DNA of 64,000 nt, from NCBI GenBank assembly GCA_963709655.1, contig CAVPXF010000053.1, positions 496,001 through 560,000 on the forward strand. Direction: 5' to 3'. Each line of letters starts with the position of its first letter. Within the stretch, counting starts at the first letter, position 1. Made by a program: the position numbers and the translations under genes. The notes below the pieces were generated by a model that was not told where the DNA came from, ran no database searches, and saw only the letters and a list, made by a program, of their open reading frames with translations. This DNA is from Roseiarcus sp963709655. Lineage in GTDB: Bacteria > Pseudomonadota > Alphaproteobacteria > Rhizobiales > Beijerinckiaceae. Shown in pieces: positions 17,713 to 26,286 of this stretch.

Positions 17713-17934
17713 ATAACGGTGCGGATAGCGGTGACAGCGCACTCTATCGCTATACAGCGCGCCGCTTTTGCCACGATTTCGCAGGGCGAATTAAATGCAC
17801 TGTCACCGGAATTTGAGGGGGAAGGGGACTCCTCTCCTACCGGAAGAGCGGCAATTCGAACATACAGGGAACAAATTCTTGCCAGGCGAGGCGCGGCGGC
17901 CTATAGTTGGTTTTTAGGAAGGAAACACGCCGCC

Positions 17935-19209
17935 ATGTCCGTTCACCCGAATTTCGTCGCTTCCGCCTCCGCGGCGGCCAACGCCCCGACCGCCCGCGTC
18001 GCCGCCTCGCCCGTCGCCGCCCGCTCCGCGCCGCTCAAGAGGTTCGAGCGGGAGCAGGTGGTCGTCGAATATCTCAACCGCGGCGTCTCCGTCGTCGAGA
18101 TCGCCGCGCGGATCGGGGTCGGCGAGAAGCGGGCGCTCATTCGCGAGATCCTTGCGCGCCGCATGCCCCATCCGCCCGCCGAGTTCGTGGCGATCCAGGT
18201 GAGCCGTCTCAACGAGGCGCTGCTGGTGGCCTATAGCGCCATGGCGCCGACCAATCTGAAGGCGGTCGCTCAGGTGGTCGAGATCGTGCGCGAACTCGAT
18301 CGCTACGGGGGCGCCTTCGCCGCCGAATGGGCGCGCCCGGAAGCGTCCGGACGCGATGCGCCGAGCGAAGAGGACGCGGCCTTCGCCAGGGCGTGGCTGT
18401 GTGGCGACGCGGACCCCGAGCTCGAGGACGACGACGCCCTCTTCGCCCCGCTCGCGCCCATCGCGCGCCCGGAAATTCCCGCGCAAGGTCTTGAAAAGGT
18501 TCATTTCGCGCCCGGGTTTTCATCCCTGACCCCGAACGAGCCGACGGCCATCCCGGCGGAGGGGCCGCGCCCGGCGGTCGCCGCCGGCTGCTCGTCCCTT
18601 TCCGGCCGCGCGCACCCGCAGGGCGAGGCCGAGCCAGCTCGCGAGCGCCCGGAAATTCCCGCGCAAGGTCTTGAAAAGGCTCATTTCGCGCCCGGGTTTT
18701 CATCCCTGACCCCGAACGAGCCGACGGCCATCCCGGCGGAGGGGCCGCGCCCGGCGGTCGCCGCCGGCTGCTCGTCCCTTTCCGACCGCGCGCACCCGCA
18801 GGGCGAGGCCGAGCCAGCCCGCGAGCGCCCGGAAGTTCCGGCGCAAAGCCTTGAAAAGGCTCATTTCGCGCCCGGATTTTCGCCCCTGGCCCCGACCGAG
18901 CCGGCAACTGACCGGGCGGAAGGGCCGGGTCCGTCTCTCGCCGCCGTCGCCGCATCCCTTCCCGACCGCGCGCACGCGGCGGGCGAGGCCGAACCGGCCG
19001 GCGAGCGCCCGGAAAATCCCGCGCAACCCATTGAAAACGCTCAATCCGCGCCCGGGTTCGGGACGACCGCCGGGGCCGCGTCCTCGGCTCCGGCGCCGAC
19101 GTCCGACCCGGTCCTGAGCCTGTTGAACGGCGCCGCGGGCTGCGCGGAGCTCGCCGCCGCTTGGAGCATGCTGCCCGAACGGGACGCCTGGCGCCGCTCG
19201 CTGGCGTGA
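17935..19209 (+). CDS. HTH protein with 60-residue tandem repeats
   Basis: A 424-residue protein of unknown function. The N-terminal third contains a helix-turn-helix (VSVVEIAARIGVGEKRALIR, about residues 50-70) and a helical part ending near EFVAIQVSRLNEALLVAYSA. From about residue 178 a 60-residue unit repeats three and a bit times, each with (I/V)PAQ-LEKAHFAPGF and PRPAVAAGCSS, then RAHPQGEAEPARERPE. A short C-terminus ends WRRSLA. The start at ATG 17935 follows AGGAAGGA; a longer frame upstream has different composition and crosses the palindromic repeat. The HTH suggests DNA binding; the repeats look unstructured and acidic. Confidence 0.65.
   Translation: MSVHPNFVASASAAANAPTARVAASPVAARSAPLKRFEREQVVVEYLNRGVSVVEIAARIGVGEKRALIREILARRMPHPPAEFVAIQVSRLNEALLVAYSAMAPTNLKAVAQVVEIVRELDRYGGAFAAEWARPEASGRDAPSEEDAAFARAWLCGDADPELEDDDALFAPLAPIARPEIPAQGLEKVHFAPGFSSLTPNEPTAIPAEGPRPAVAAGCSSLSGRAHPQGEAEPARERPEIPAQGLEKAHFAPGFSSLTPNEPTAIPAEGPRPAVAAGCSSLSDRAHPQGEAEPARERPEVPAQSLEKAHFAPGFSPLAPTEPATDRAEGPGPSLAAVAASLPDRAHAAGEAEPAGERPENPAQPIENAQSAPGFGTTAGAASSAPAPTSDPVLSLLNGAAGCAELAAAWSMLPERDAWRRSLA
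18466..19070 (+). repeat. 180-bp in-frame tandem repeats
   Basis: Units at 18466-18645, 18646-18825 and 18826-19005 with a partial fourth from 19006. The period is exactly 180 bp (60 codons). Units 1 and 2 differ at only a few positions, whereas units 3 and 4 are more divergent, so the first duplication is recent. The array should be unstable in copy number. Confidence 0.92.
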
Positions 19210-19334
19210 CGGCGCGCGGCGGTCCTCGCCGATCGTCCTCCGTCCGCCCAAGGCCTATCCCCCCCCACCAAACTCTGCCTTCCCGCCGGCCGCAACGCCT
19301 GAACAGGCAGTATGGAATGGGGCGAAGGGCGCGC

Positions 19335-21047
19335 CTACTTCTTCTTCGGCATATACAAATCCGTCAGTACGCCGGCGAAGGCCTCGGCCGACATGGCGAA
19401 GGTCTCGGAGAGGGTCGGGTGCGGATGGACGGTCAGGGCGACGTCCTCGGCCTCGCAGCCCATCTCGATCGCCAGCGCCGCTTCCGAAATGAGGTCGCCG
19501 GCGTCCGTGCCCACGATGCCGCAGCCGATCAGCCGCTGCGTCGTCTCGTCCCACAGCGTCTTGGTCAGGCCCTCGTCGCGCCCGAGCGCAAGCGAGCGCC
19601 CGCTCGCCGCCCAGGGAAAGACCGCCTTGCCGTATTTGATCCCCTTCGCCTTGGCCTCCGTTTCGGTCAGGCCGACCCAGGCGATCTCCGGATCGGTATA
19701 GGCGACCGAGGGGATGACGCGGGCGTCGAACGCCGCCTTGTGGCCGCTCGCGACCTCCGCCGCGACATGGCCCTCGTGGGTCGACTTGTGCGCCAGCATC
19801 GGCTGCCCGACCACGTCGCCGATGGCGAAGATGTGGTGGACGTTGGTGCGCATCTCGCGGTCGACGGCGATGAACCCGCGCTCGTCGACGGCGATGCCGG
19901 CGGCCTCGGCGCCGATCCGGTGGCCGTTCGGCCGGCGGCCGACGGAGACCAGCATGGCGTCGAAAATCTCGGTCTTGGTGGCGCCGTCGGGCCCCTCGTA
20001 CGACACGGCCAGCCCGTCGGACTGCGCCTTGACCGCCGTCACCTTGGTTTTCAGCAGGATCTTGTCGTAGAGCTTGCCGAGCCGTTTGGCCAAGGGGGCG
20101 ACGATGTCGGGGTCGGCGCCCGGCATGAGCTGGTCCATCATCTCGATCACGGTGATCTCGGCCCCGAGGGCGCGATAGACGGTCGCCATTTCGAGGCCGA
20201 TGATGCCGCCGCCGAGGATCAGCATGCGGGTCGGCGTGAAGCGCAGTTCCAGCGCCGCGGTCGAATCCCAGATCCGCGGATCGGACGGGATGAAGCCGGG
20301 CGCGACCGGCTCCGAGCCGACCGCGACGATCGCCTTGGCGAAGCGCACGGTGCGCGGCCCCTCGGCCGTCTCGACTTCCAGCGTATTGGGCGAGGTGAAC
20401 GCCCCCTCCCCCATGACCACCGTCACTTTGCGCTGGCGGGCAAGGCCGGTGAGGCCGGTCGTCAGGCGCTTCACCACCGCATCCTTCCAGGCGCGGACGG
20501 CGTTGAGCTCGATCGCCGGCGGTCCGAACGTCACCCCGTGCGCCGCCATCGCCTCCGCCTCGTCGATGGTCTTGGCGACGTGCAGCAGCGCCTTCGAGGG
20601 GATGCAGCCGACGTTGAGGCAGACGCCGCCGAGCGTCGGCCGCTTGTCGACGATCAGCACCTTCTCGCCGAGGTCGGCGGCGCGGAAGGCTGCGGAATAG
20701 CCGCCGGGTCCGGCGCCGAGCACGACGAGATCGGCCTCGAAATCGACGTGCGAGGGCGGCGAGGGCGGCGGCGAGGGCTGGGCCGCGGGCGCAGGGGAGG
20801 CGACCTCTCCGTCGATGCTCGCGTAAGTGGCGATCAGGGTTCCCTGGCTCACCTTGTCGCCGACCTTGACATGCAGCTCGCCGATGACGCCGGCGGCGGG
20901 CGCTGGCACGTCGAGGGTGGCCTTATCGCTTTCGAGGGTGATCAGCATCGTCTCTTTCTTGACGGCTTGACCGGGCGCGACGTGGATCTCGATCACCGGC
21001 ACGTCCTTGAAGTCGCCGATGTCGGGAAGGCGGATCTCATGTGGCAT
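19335..21047 (-). CDS. lpdA: Dihydrolipoyl dehydrogenase with N-terminal lipoyl domain (E3)
   Basis: FAD enzyme that reoxidises the lipoyl groups of the pyruvate dehydrogenase complex using NAD+. The 570 residues start with a lipoyl domain, whose attachment lysine is in ESDKATLDVPAP (about residue 43). A Pro/Ala linker and the disulfide oxidoreductase core follow: FAD motif GAGPGGYSAAF, redox pair CLNVGC near 140, NAD motif LGGGIIGLE and the C-terminal HPHPTLSE. The lipoyl domain fused to E3 is typical of complexes with a homodimeric AceE. It is the last gene of aceE-aceF-lpdA, 17 bp after aceF. Confidence 0.95.
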   Translation of the reverse strand: MPHEIRLPDIGDFKDVPVIEIHVAPGQAVKKETMLITLESDKATLDVPAPAAGVIGELHVKVGDKVSQGTLIATYASIDGEVASPAPAAQPSPPPSPPSHVDFEADLVVLGAGPGGYSAAFRAADLGEKVLIVDKRPTLGGVCLNVGCIPSKALLHVAKTIDEAEAMAAHGVTFGPPAIELNAVRAWKDAVVKRLTTGLTGLARQRKVTVVMGEGAFTSPNTLEVETAEGPRTVRFAKAIVAVGSEPVAPGFIPSDPRIWDSTAALELRFTPTRMLILGGGIIGLEMATVYRALGAEITVIEMMDQLMPGADPDIVAPLAKRLGKLYDKILLKTKVTAVKAQSDGLAVSYEGPDGATKTEIFDAMLVSVGRRPNGHRIGAEAAGIAVDERGFIAVDREMRTNVHHIFAIGDVVGQPMLAHKSTHEGHVAAEVASGHKAAFDARVIPSVAYTDPEIAWVGLTETEAKAKGIKYGKAVFPWAASGRSLALGRDEGLTKTLWDETTQRLIGCGIVGTDAGDLISEAALAIEMGCEAEDVALTVHPHPTLSETFAMSAEAFAGVLTDLYMPKKK

Positions 21048-21064
21048 GGTGGATCGTCCGGGCT

Positions 21065-22396
21065 CTAGAGAATCACGCGCCGCATATCCTCGACGAGGCC
21101 GGCGAGGCGGCGCATGAAGCGCGCCGCCGCCGCCCCGTCGATGACGCGGTGGTCGTAGGAGAGGCAGAGCGGCAGCATGAGCCGCGGTCGGAACGCATCC
21201 GCTTCGTCGTCCCAGACGGGGGCCTTCTTCGCCCGCACCACACCGAGGATCGCGACCTCGGGGGCGTTGACGATCGGCGTGAAGGCCACGCCGCCGATGC
21301 CGCCGAGGGAGGAGATGGTGAAGGTCGCGCCCTGCATCTCGGCCGGCGCGAGCTTGCCCGCGCGCGCCTTCTCCGACAGTTCGCCGAGCTCGCGGGCGAG
21401 ATCGAGCACGCCCTTCTGGTCGACGTCCTTGATCACCGCCACGACCAGCCCGTCGGGCGTGTCGACGGCGACGCCGATGTGCCAATACTTGCGCAAGATC
21501 AATGAGCCGCCGTCTGGACTTAAAGCGGCGTTGAAGGTCGGGAACCGCTTCAGGGTCGCGACCACGGCGCGCATCAGGAGCGGCAGCAGCGAGACCCGGT
21601 AGGGCTTCGCCTTGTCCTTCTTGGCCTCCTCGTCGAGGCTCTTGCGGAACTCTTCGAGCTCGGTGATATCGGCTTCGTCGGTGTGGGTGACGTGCGGAAC
21701 GTTGACCCACGAGGCGTGCAGCCGCGGGCCCGAGATCCGCTTGATGCGCGACAGCGGCACGGTCTCGACCGGGCCGAACTTGGCGAAATCGACCAGCGGG
21801 ACCGCGGGCAGCGCGGCGCCTCCGCCGGCGGCGACCGGCGCGGCCCTGCCCGAGATCGCCGCCTTGACGTCCTCGCGGGTGATGCGGCCGTTTTCCCCGC
21901 TGCCCTTGATCGCGGCGAGGTCGATGTCGAGTTCGCGCGCCAGGCGCCGGACCGCGGGCCCGGCGAAGACGCCGGAAAAGTCGGGCTTGGCCGGCCCGGG
22001 GGAGGCTGAAGCGGCGGCCGGCGCGGCCCCGGGCGGCGGCTCGTCGGCGGCGGGCGGCTCCTTGGCGGCTGGCGCGGCCGGCGGCGCTTTCGCGGCTGGC
22101 GCGGGCTTCGCCGCGGCGGCCTCGGCCTTGGCGGGGGGAGCGGGCGCCGCCGCCTCGGCCCCGGTCTCGATGCGAGCGATCAGCGTCCCCATCGACACCT
22201 TGTCGCCGACCTTCGCCACGACCTCGGCCAGCTTGCCGGCGATCGGGGACGGCACGTCGAGCGTCGCCTTGTCGGATTCGAGCGTCACCAGCGACTGCTC
22301 GACCTTGACCTCGTCGCCCGGCTTCACCAGCACCTCGATGACCGGCACGTCCTTGAAATCGCCGATGTCCGGCACGCTCACATCAACTTTGGCCAC
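21065..22396 (-). CDS. aceF: Pyruvate dehydrogenase E2, dihydrolipoamide acetyltransferase
   Basis: Core of the pyruvate dehydrogenase complex, 443 residues. It has one N-terminal lipoyl domain (ESDKATLDVPSP near residue 42), a long Ala/Pro-rich linker, and the peripheral subunit-binding domain around VRRLARELDIDLAAIKGSG (about 152). The acetyltransferase domain has the catalytic SYDHRVIDGA near 415. E. coli AceF has three lipoyl domains, so this is a short form. Its first residues closely resemble the lipoyl domain on LpdA (PDIGDFKDVPVIE in both), suggesting domain duplication within the operon. It starts 57 bp after aceE. Confidence 0.96.
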   Translation of the reverse strand: MAKVDVSVPDIGDFKDVPVIEVLVKPGDEVKVEQSLVTLESDKATLDVPSPIAGKLAEVVAKVGDKVSMGTLIARIETGAEAAAPAPPAKAEAAAAKPAPAAKAPPAAPAAKEPPAADEPPPGAAPAAASASPGPAKPDFSGVFAGPAVRRLARELDIDLAAIKGSGENGRITREDVKAAISGRAAPVAAGGGAALPAVPLVDFAKFGPVETVPLSRIKRISGPRLHASWVNVPHVTHTDEADITELEEFRKSLDEEAKKDKAKPYRVSLLPLLMRAVVATLKRFPTFNAALSPDGGSLILRKYWHIGVAVDTPDGLVVAVIKDVDQKGVLDLARELGELSEKARAGKLAPAEMQGATFTISSLGGIGGVAFTPIVNAPEVAILGVVRAKKAPVWDDEADAFRPRLMLPLCLSYDHRVIDGAAAARFMRRLAGLVEDMRRVIL

Positions 22397-22453
22397 CGGC
22401 GCTCTCCTTCGCGCAGATTAATTCATCGGTCATCGGGATTGGTCGGGCGTCGA

Positions 22454-25129
22454 TCAGCTGCGCGCCGGATTCGGGCCCTCGGGATCGATGCCGTATTTGG
22501 CGATCGCCTCGGCGACGCGCTTTGACGGCAAAAGCTGGTCGTCGGCCAGCGCCTTCAGGCTCGCCACCACCACATGGTAGCGATCGACCTCGAAGAACGC
22601 GCGCAGCCGGCGGCGGTAGTCGGAGCGGCCGAACCCGTCGGTCCCGAGGACCTTGTAACGCGCCGGCACATACGGCCGCACGCCGTCGGCGACGGCCTTC
22701 ATGTAATCGGTCGAGGCGATCACCGGTCCGCCGCCGCCCGCCAGCGCCTGCGTGACATAGGGAATGCGCGCGTCTTCCTCGGGATGCAGCATCGACCAGC
22801 GCTCGGCGTCGAGGCCTTCGCGGCGCAGTTCGGTGAAGCTCGTCACGCTCCACACCTCGCTCGCCACGCCATGCTCCTCGGCCAGCATCTCGGCCGCCGC
22901 CTCGACCTCGCGCAGGATCGCGCCCGATCCGAGCAGCCGCACGCTCAAAGCCGACCCCTTGCCGGCGTCCTTCGGGGCGACGTCGCGCAGCTTATAGAGG
23001 CCGCGCAAAATGCCTTCCTCCGCGCCTTCCGGCATCGCCGGATGCGGATAGTTCTCGTTCAACGTCGTGATGTAGTAATAGACATCCTCGTTGTCGACCA
23101 GCATCCGCTTGAGGCCGGCGTGGACGATCACCGCCAGTTCATAGGCGTAGGTCGGGTCGTAGGTGACGCAATTCGGAATGGTCGAGGCCAGCACGTGGCT
23201 GTGCCCGTCCTCGTGCTGCAGCCCCTCGCCGTTGAGCGTGGTGCGGCCCGAGGTGCCGCCGATCAGGAAGCCGCGGGTGCGCATGTCGCCCGCCGCCCAG
23301 GCGAGGTCGCCGACGCGCTGGAAGCCGAACATCGAATAGTAGATGTAGAAGGGAATCATCGGGACGTTCGAGGTCGAGTACGACGTCCCGGCGGCGATGA
23401 ACGAGGCCATCGCGCCCGGCTCGTTGATGCCCTCCTGCAGAATCTGCCCCTTGGTGTCCTCGCGGTAGTACATGAGCTGGTCGGCGTCCTGCGGCCGGTA
23501 GAGCTGGCCGACCTGGCTGAAAATGCCGACCTGGCGGAACAGGCCCTCCATGCCGAAGGTGCGGCTTTCGTCCGGCACGATCGGCACGACGCGCGGCCCC
23601 AGCTCCTTGTCGCGCAAGAGCGCGGTCAGGATGCGCACGAAGGCCATGGTCGTGGAGATCTCACGGCCCTCGCCGGTCGCCTTGAGCAGCGCGTCGAAGG
23701 CCGAAAGCGGCGGAACCGCGAGCGGCGCGCTGGTGCGGCGGCGCGCCGGCAGATAGCCGCCCAGCGCCTCGCGCCGCGCCCGCAGGTACTGCATCTCCTT
23801 GCTGTCCTCGGGGAAGCGCAGGAACGGCAGCTTCTTGAGGTCCTCGTCGGTCAGCGGAATTTCGAAGCGGTCGCGGAAACCGCGCAAGGCGTCGTCGCCG
23901 AGCTTCTTGGCCTGGTGGGCGATCATCTGCCCCTCGCCCGCCGAGCCCATGCCGTAGCCCTTGACGGTCTTGGCGAGGATGACGGTCGGCTGGCCCTTGT
24001 GATCGACCGCCGCTTTGTAGGCGGCGTAGACCTTGAGCGGGTCGTGCCCGCCGCGGGTCAGCGACCAGATCTCCGCGTCGGTCCAGTCCTCGACCATTGC
24101 GGCCGTCTCGGGATAGCGGCCGAAGAAATGCTTGCGGATATAGGCGCCGTCCTTCGAGCGGAAGTCCTGGTATTCGCCGTCGACGCATTCCTCCATCAGC
24201 TGGCGCAGCTTGCCCTCGGCGTCCTTGGCGAGCAGCTCGTCCCAGCCGGAGCCCCACAGGCATTTGATCACGTTCCAGCCGGCGCCGCGGAAGCCGCCTT
24301 CCAGCTCCTGGACGATCTTGCCATTGCCGCGCACCGGCCCGTCGAGCCGCTGCAGGTTGCAGTTGACGACAAAGATGAGGTTGTCGAGCTTCTCCCGGCC
24401 GGCGAGCGACACCGCGCCCAGCAACTCCGGCTCGTCCATCTCGCCGTCGCCGCAGAACACCCAGACCTTGCGGCGCGAGGTGTCGGCGAGGCCGCGGCCG
24501 TGCAGGTAGCGCAAAAAGCGCGCCTGATAGATCGCCATCAGCGGCCCGAGCCCCATCGACACGGTCGGGAACTGCCAGAAGTCGGGCATCAGCCAGGGAT
24601 GCGGGTAGGACGACAAGCCCTTGCCGCCGACCTCTTGGCGGAAATTGACCAGCTGCTCCTCCGTCAGCCGCCCTTCGACGAAGGCGCGCGCGTAGACGCC
24701 CGGGGCGCTGTGGCCCTGGATGTAAATCAGGTCGCCGCCGTGTCCCTCGGCGTCGGCGTGCCAGAAATGCATGAAGCCGGTGTCGTAGAGGGTGGCGGCC
24801 GACTGGAAGCTCGCGATGTGGCCGCCGAGCTCGGAGGATTCCTTGTTGGCCTTGACCACGATCGCCGCGGCGTTCCAGCGGATGTAGCGCCGGATCGTCA
24901 TCTCGATCTTGCGGTCGCCGGGATGAGGCGGCTGGGCCTCCGGCGGGATCGTGTTGACGTAGGCCGTGTTGGCTGCGAACGGCAGGCGGGCGCCCTTGCG
25001 CCGGGCGGAGGTGACGACCTGGTCGAGAATCTCGTCGACCTTGCCGAGACCTTCGAACGCCTCTACGGAGTCGAGCGCGTCGAGCCACTCGTCGGTTTCG
25101 TCGTTGACGGAACGGGCCCTGTCATCCAT
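22454..25129 (-). CDS. aceE: Pyruvate dehydrogenase E1, homodimeric type
   Basis: Thiamine-diphosphate enzyme that decarboxylates pyruvate and acetylates the E2 lipoyl group. Its length, 891 residues, matches single-chain AceE. Motifs include GDGEMDEPE near 230 with NCNLQRLDGPV behind it (the TPP site), HGRGLADTSRRKVWVF, and FGMEGLFRQVGIFSQVGQ in the pyrimidine domain. Many alphaproteobacteria use the heterotetrameric PdhA/PdhB E1, so this operon type is less usual for the group. It leads aceE-aceF-lpdA; upstream lies a 487-bp region with two palindromic repeats. Confidence 0.97.
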   Translation of the reverse strand: MDDRARSVNDETDEWLDALDSVEAFEGLGKVDEILDQVVTSARRKGARLPFAANTAYVNTIPPEAQPPHPGDRKIEMTIRRYIRWNAAAIVVKANKESSELGGHIASFQSAATLYDTGFMHFWHADAEGHGGDLIYIQGHSAPGVYARAFVEGRLTEEQLVNFRQEVGGKGLSSYPHPWLMPDFWQFPTVSMGLGPLMAIYQARFLRYLHGRGLADTSRRKVWVFCGDGEMDEPELLGAVSLAGREKLDNLIFVVNCNLQRLDGPVRGNGKIVQELEGGFRGAGWNVIKCLWGSGWDELLAKDAEGKLRQLMEECVDGEYQDFRSKDGAYIRKHFFGRYPETAAMVEDWTDAEIWSLTRGGHDPLKVYAAYKAAVDHKGQPTVILAKTVKGYGMGSAGEGQMIAHQAKKLGDDALRGFRDRFEIPLTDEDLKKLPFLRFPEDSKEMQYLRARREALGGYLPARRRTSAPLAVPPLSAFDALLKATGEGREISTTMAFVRILTALLRDKELGPRVVPIVPDESRTFGMEGLFRQVGIFSQVGQLYRPQDADQLMYYREDTKGQILQEGINEPGAMASFIAAGTSYSTSNVPMIPFYIYYSMFGFQRVGDLAWAAGDMRTRGFLIGGTSGRTTLNGEGLQHEDGHSHVLASTIPNCVTYDPTYAYELAVIVHAGLKRMLVDNEDVYYYITTLNENYPHPAMPEGAEEGILRGLYKLRDVAPKDAGKGSALSVRLLGSGAILREVEAAAEMLAEEHGVASEVWSVTSFTELRREGLDAERWSMLHPEEDARIPYVTQALAGGGGPVIASTDYMKAVADGVRPYVPARYKVLGTDGFGRSDYRRRLRAFFEVDRYHVVVASLKALADDQLLPSKRVAEAIAKYGIDPEGPNPARS

Positions 25130-25317
25130 CCGGTCGGCCTCCCTGCATCCTTCGACAAAACGCTACGACGAAAGTCGGTGCGTGTCTTTGTCGCAGTCTC
25201 TTGTCACGCGCCACGGAAATTCGCAATCGACCGGGGCAGCGCTGCAGCCATGTTTCATCTGCATGAGTGGCGAATTGGCCGGAGCCGTCGAGCGGGACTG
25301 CTCTCGATTATGGTTTG

Positions 25318-25365
25318 CCCTTCTCCAGCTCTGCTGGGGAAGGTGGCCGAAGGCCGGATGGGGTG
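25318..25365. repeat. Palindromic intergenic repeat, inverted partner 1
   Basis: Contains TTCTCCAGCTCTGCTGGGGA followed by AAGGTGGCCGAAGGCCGGAT and GGGGTG. Its reverse complement matches the repeat at 25441-25524, so the two copies face each other across about 75 bp. It belongs to the same class as 17674-17712. Confidence 0.65.
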
Positions 25366-25440
25366 CGGAAAGCAGGTAGGATCGGACGAAGGTTCGTGCT
25401 GACCGTTGCGCAATGCGAGTTGGGCCGAAGCGGTGGGCCA

Positions 25441-25524
25441 CACCCCATCCGGCGCCATAGCCCGTCGAAAGACGGGCGTCTTTCGACGCCCTATGTCGCC
25501 ACCTTCCCCAGCAAGCTGGGGAAG
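25441..25524. repeat. Palindromic intergenic repeat, inverted partner 2
   Basis: Begins CACCCCATCCGGC and ends CCACCTTCCCCAGC followed by AAGCTGGGG. Relative to partner 1 it carries an extra nested palindrome in the middle, of the form CGTCGAAAGAC-GGGC-GTCTTTCGACG (about 25470-25500). The remainder of 25130-25616, the interval between aceE and hiuH, holds no gene that I can support. Confidence 0.65.
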
Positions 25525-25616
25525 GAGAGCGCGGGTCGCACGGCTTCGGTTTTCGGGCCGGATCGACCCAACCGCAAAATGCGCTACGATGAGCACATCG
25601 CCACACGGAGCGCGTC

Positions 25617-25973
25617 TTGGCCGGCCTGACCACCCACATTCTCGACGTCACCCGCGGCGGCCCGGCGGCCGGCGTCCGGGTCGAGCTTTACGAGTTCGCC
25701 GCCGACGGCGCCCGCCGCCTAGTCGCCACGACGGCCACCAACGCGGACGGACGGACCGATACGCCGCTGATCGCGGCGGGCGAGGCGCGCGTGGGCAGGT
25801 TCGAGCTCGTCTTCTACGCCGGCGACTATTTTCGCGCTCAAGGCGCAAAGCTCGCCGACCCGCCGTTTCTCGACGTCGTGCCGATCCGCTTCGCCGTCGC
25901 CGACGCGAGCGCGCACTACCACGTCCCTCTCATCGTCTCGCCTTGGAGCTACTCGACCTATCGGGGAAGTTAA
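25617..25973 (+). CDS. hiuH: 5-hydroxyisourate hydrolase, transthyretin-like
   Basis: Enzyme that hydrolyses 5-hydroxyisourate, the product of urate oxidase, to OHCU. Its length, 118 residues, is typical. It begins LTTHILDVTRGGPAAGVRVE with the catalytic His, and ends with the family tetrapeptide YRGS preceded by HYHVPLIVSPWSYST. The start is TTG at 25617 with CGGAG six bases upstream; the nearby ATG at 25589 is out of frame. It functions with PuuD (8.4-9.7 kb) although the two are 16 kb apart. A second copy of its 3' half lies at 27950-28141. Confidence 0.92.
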   Translation: MAGLTTHILDVTRGGPAAGVRVELYEFAADGARRLVATTATNADGRTDTPLIAAGEARVGRFELVFYAGDYFRAQGAKLADPPFLDVVPIRFAVADASAHYHVPLIVSPWSYSTYRGS

Positions 25974-26286
25974 GCCACGGCTGATGAAAGTCGACGCTGG
26001 AAAATATGGCGACTCACGTGGACTGCGCCCCTGTGCTGTGACACACCGAATTGGAATAGAATATGGTCTAGCATACTTAGAATATGGTGACGCATAATTC
26101 ATCACTCTATTTGCAGAATGAATGTGATTAGCCAAGAAAGCAGAATCTTAAGCAAGTGTCATGGATTTATTGAAGTAATCAGCGGCGAACAACACCGAAT
26201 TGGCAGAACCGGATGTCTTCTTAGACGTCTATGACGGCAAACACTACATGGGAATTCACGTTAGTCCCTGCCGCGCAGAAATTGTT
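25974..26286. other. Low-GC intergenic stretch after hiuH
   Basis: About 310 bp with markedly more A and T than its surroundings, containing two near-identical AGAATATGGT-type words around 26055-26090. No open frame of convincing length and no RNA gene was recognised. It begins directly after the hiuH stop and may mark the left edge of inserted DNA. Confidence 0.4.

Noticed and set aside
17719..17934. An N-terminal extension of the repeat protein by about 70 residues
   Set aside because: Its composition differs from the rest of the protein and it begins right after the palindromic repeat; AGGAAGGA marks the later ATG.
18466..19070. Possible CRISPR array
   Set aside because: The units are 180 bp, contiguous, without spacers and in frame with a protein.
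22574..25402. A 942-codon open frame on the plus strand opposite aceE, and similar long antisense frames at 2540-3628, 32229-35453, 38247-40994 and 41594-43750
   Set aside because: They mirror genuine genes and their translations are Arg/Ala/His/Asp-rich low-complexity chains without family motifs, as expected when high-GC codons are read on the opposite strand.
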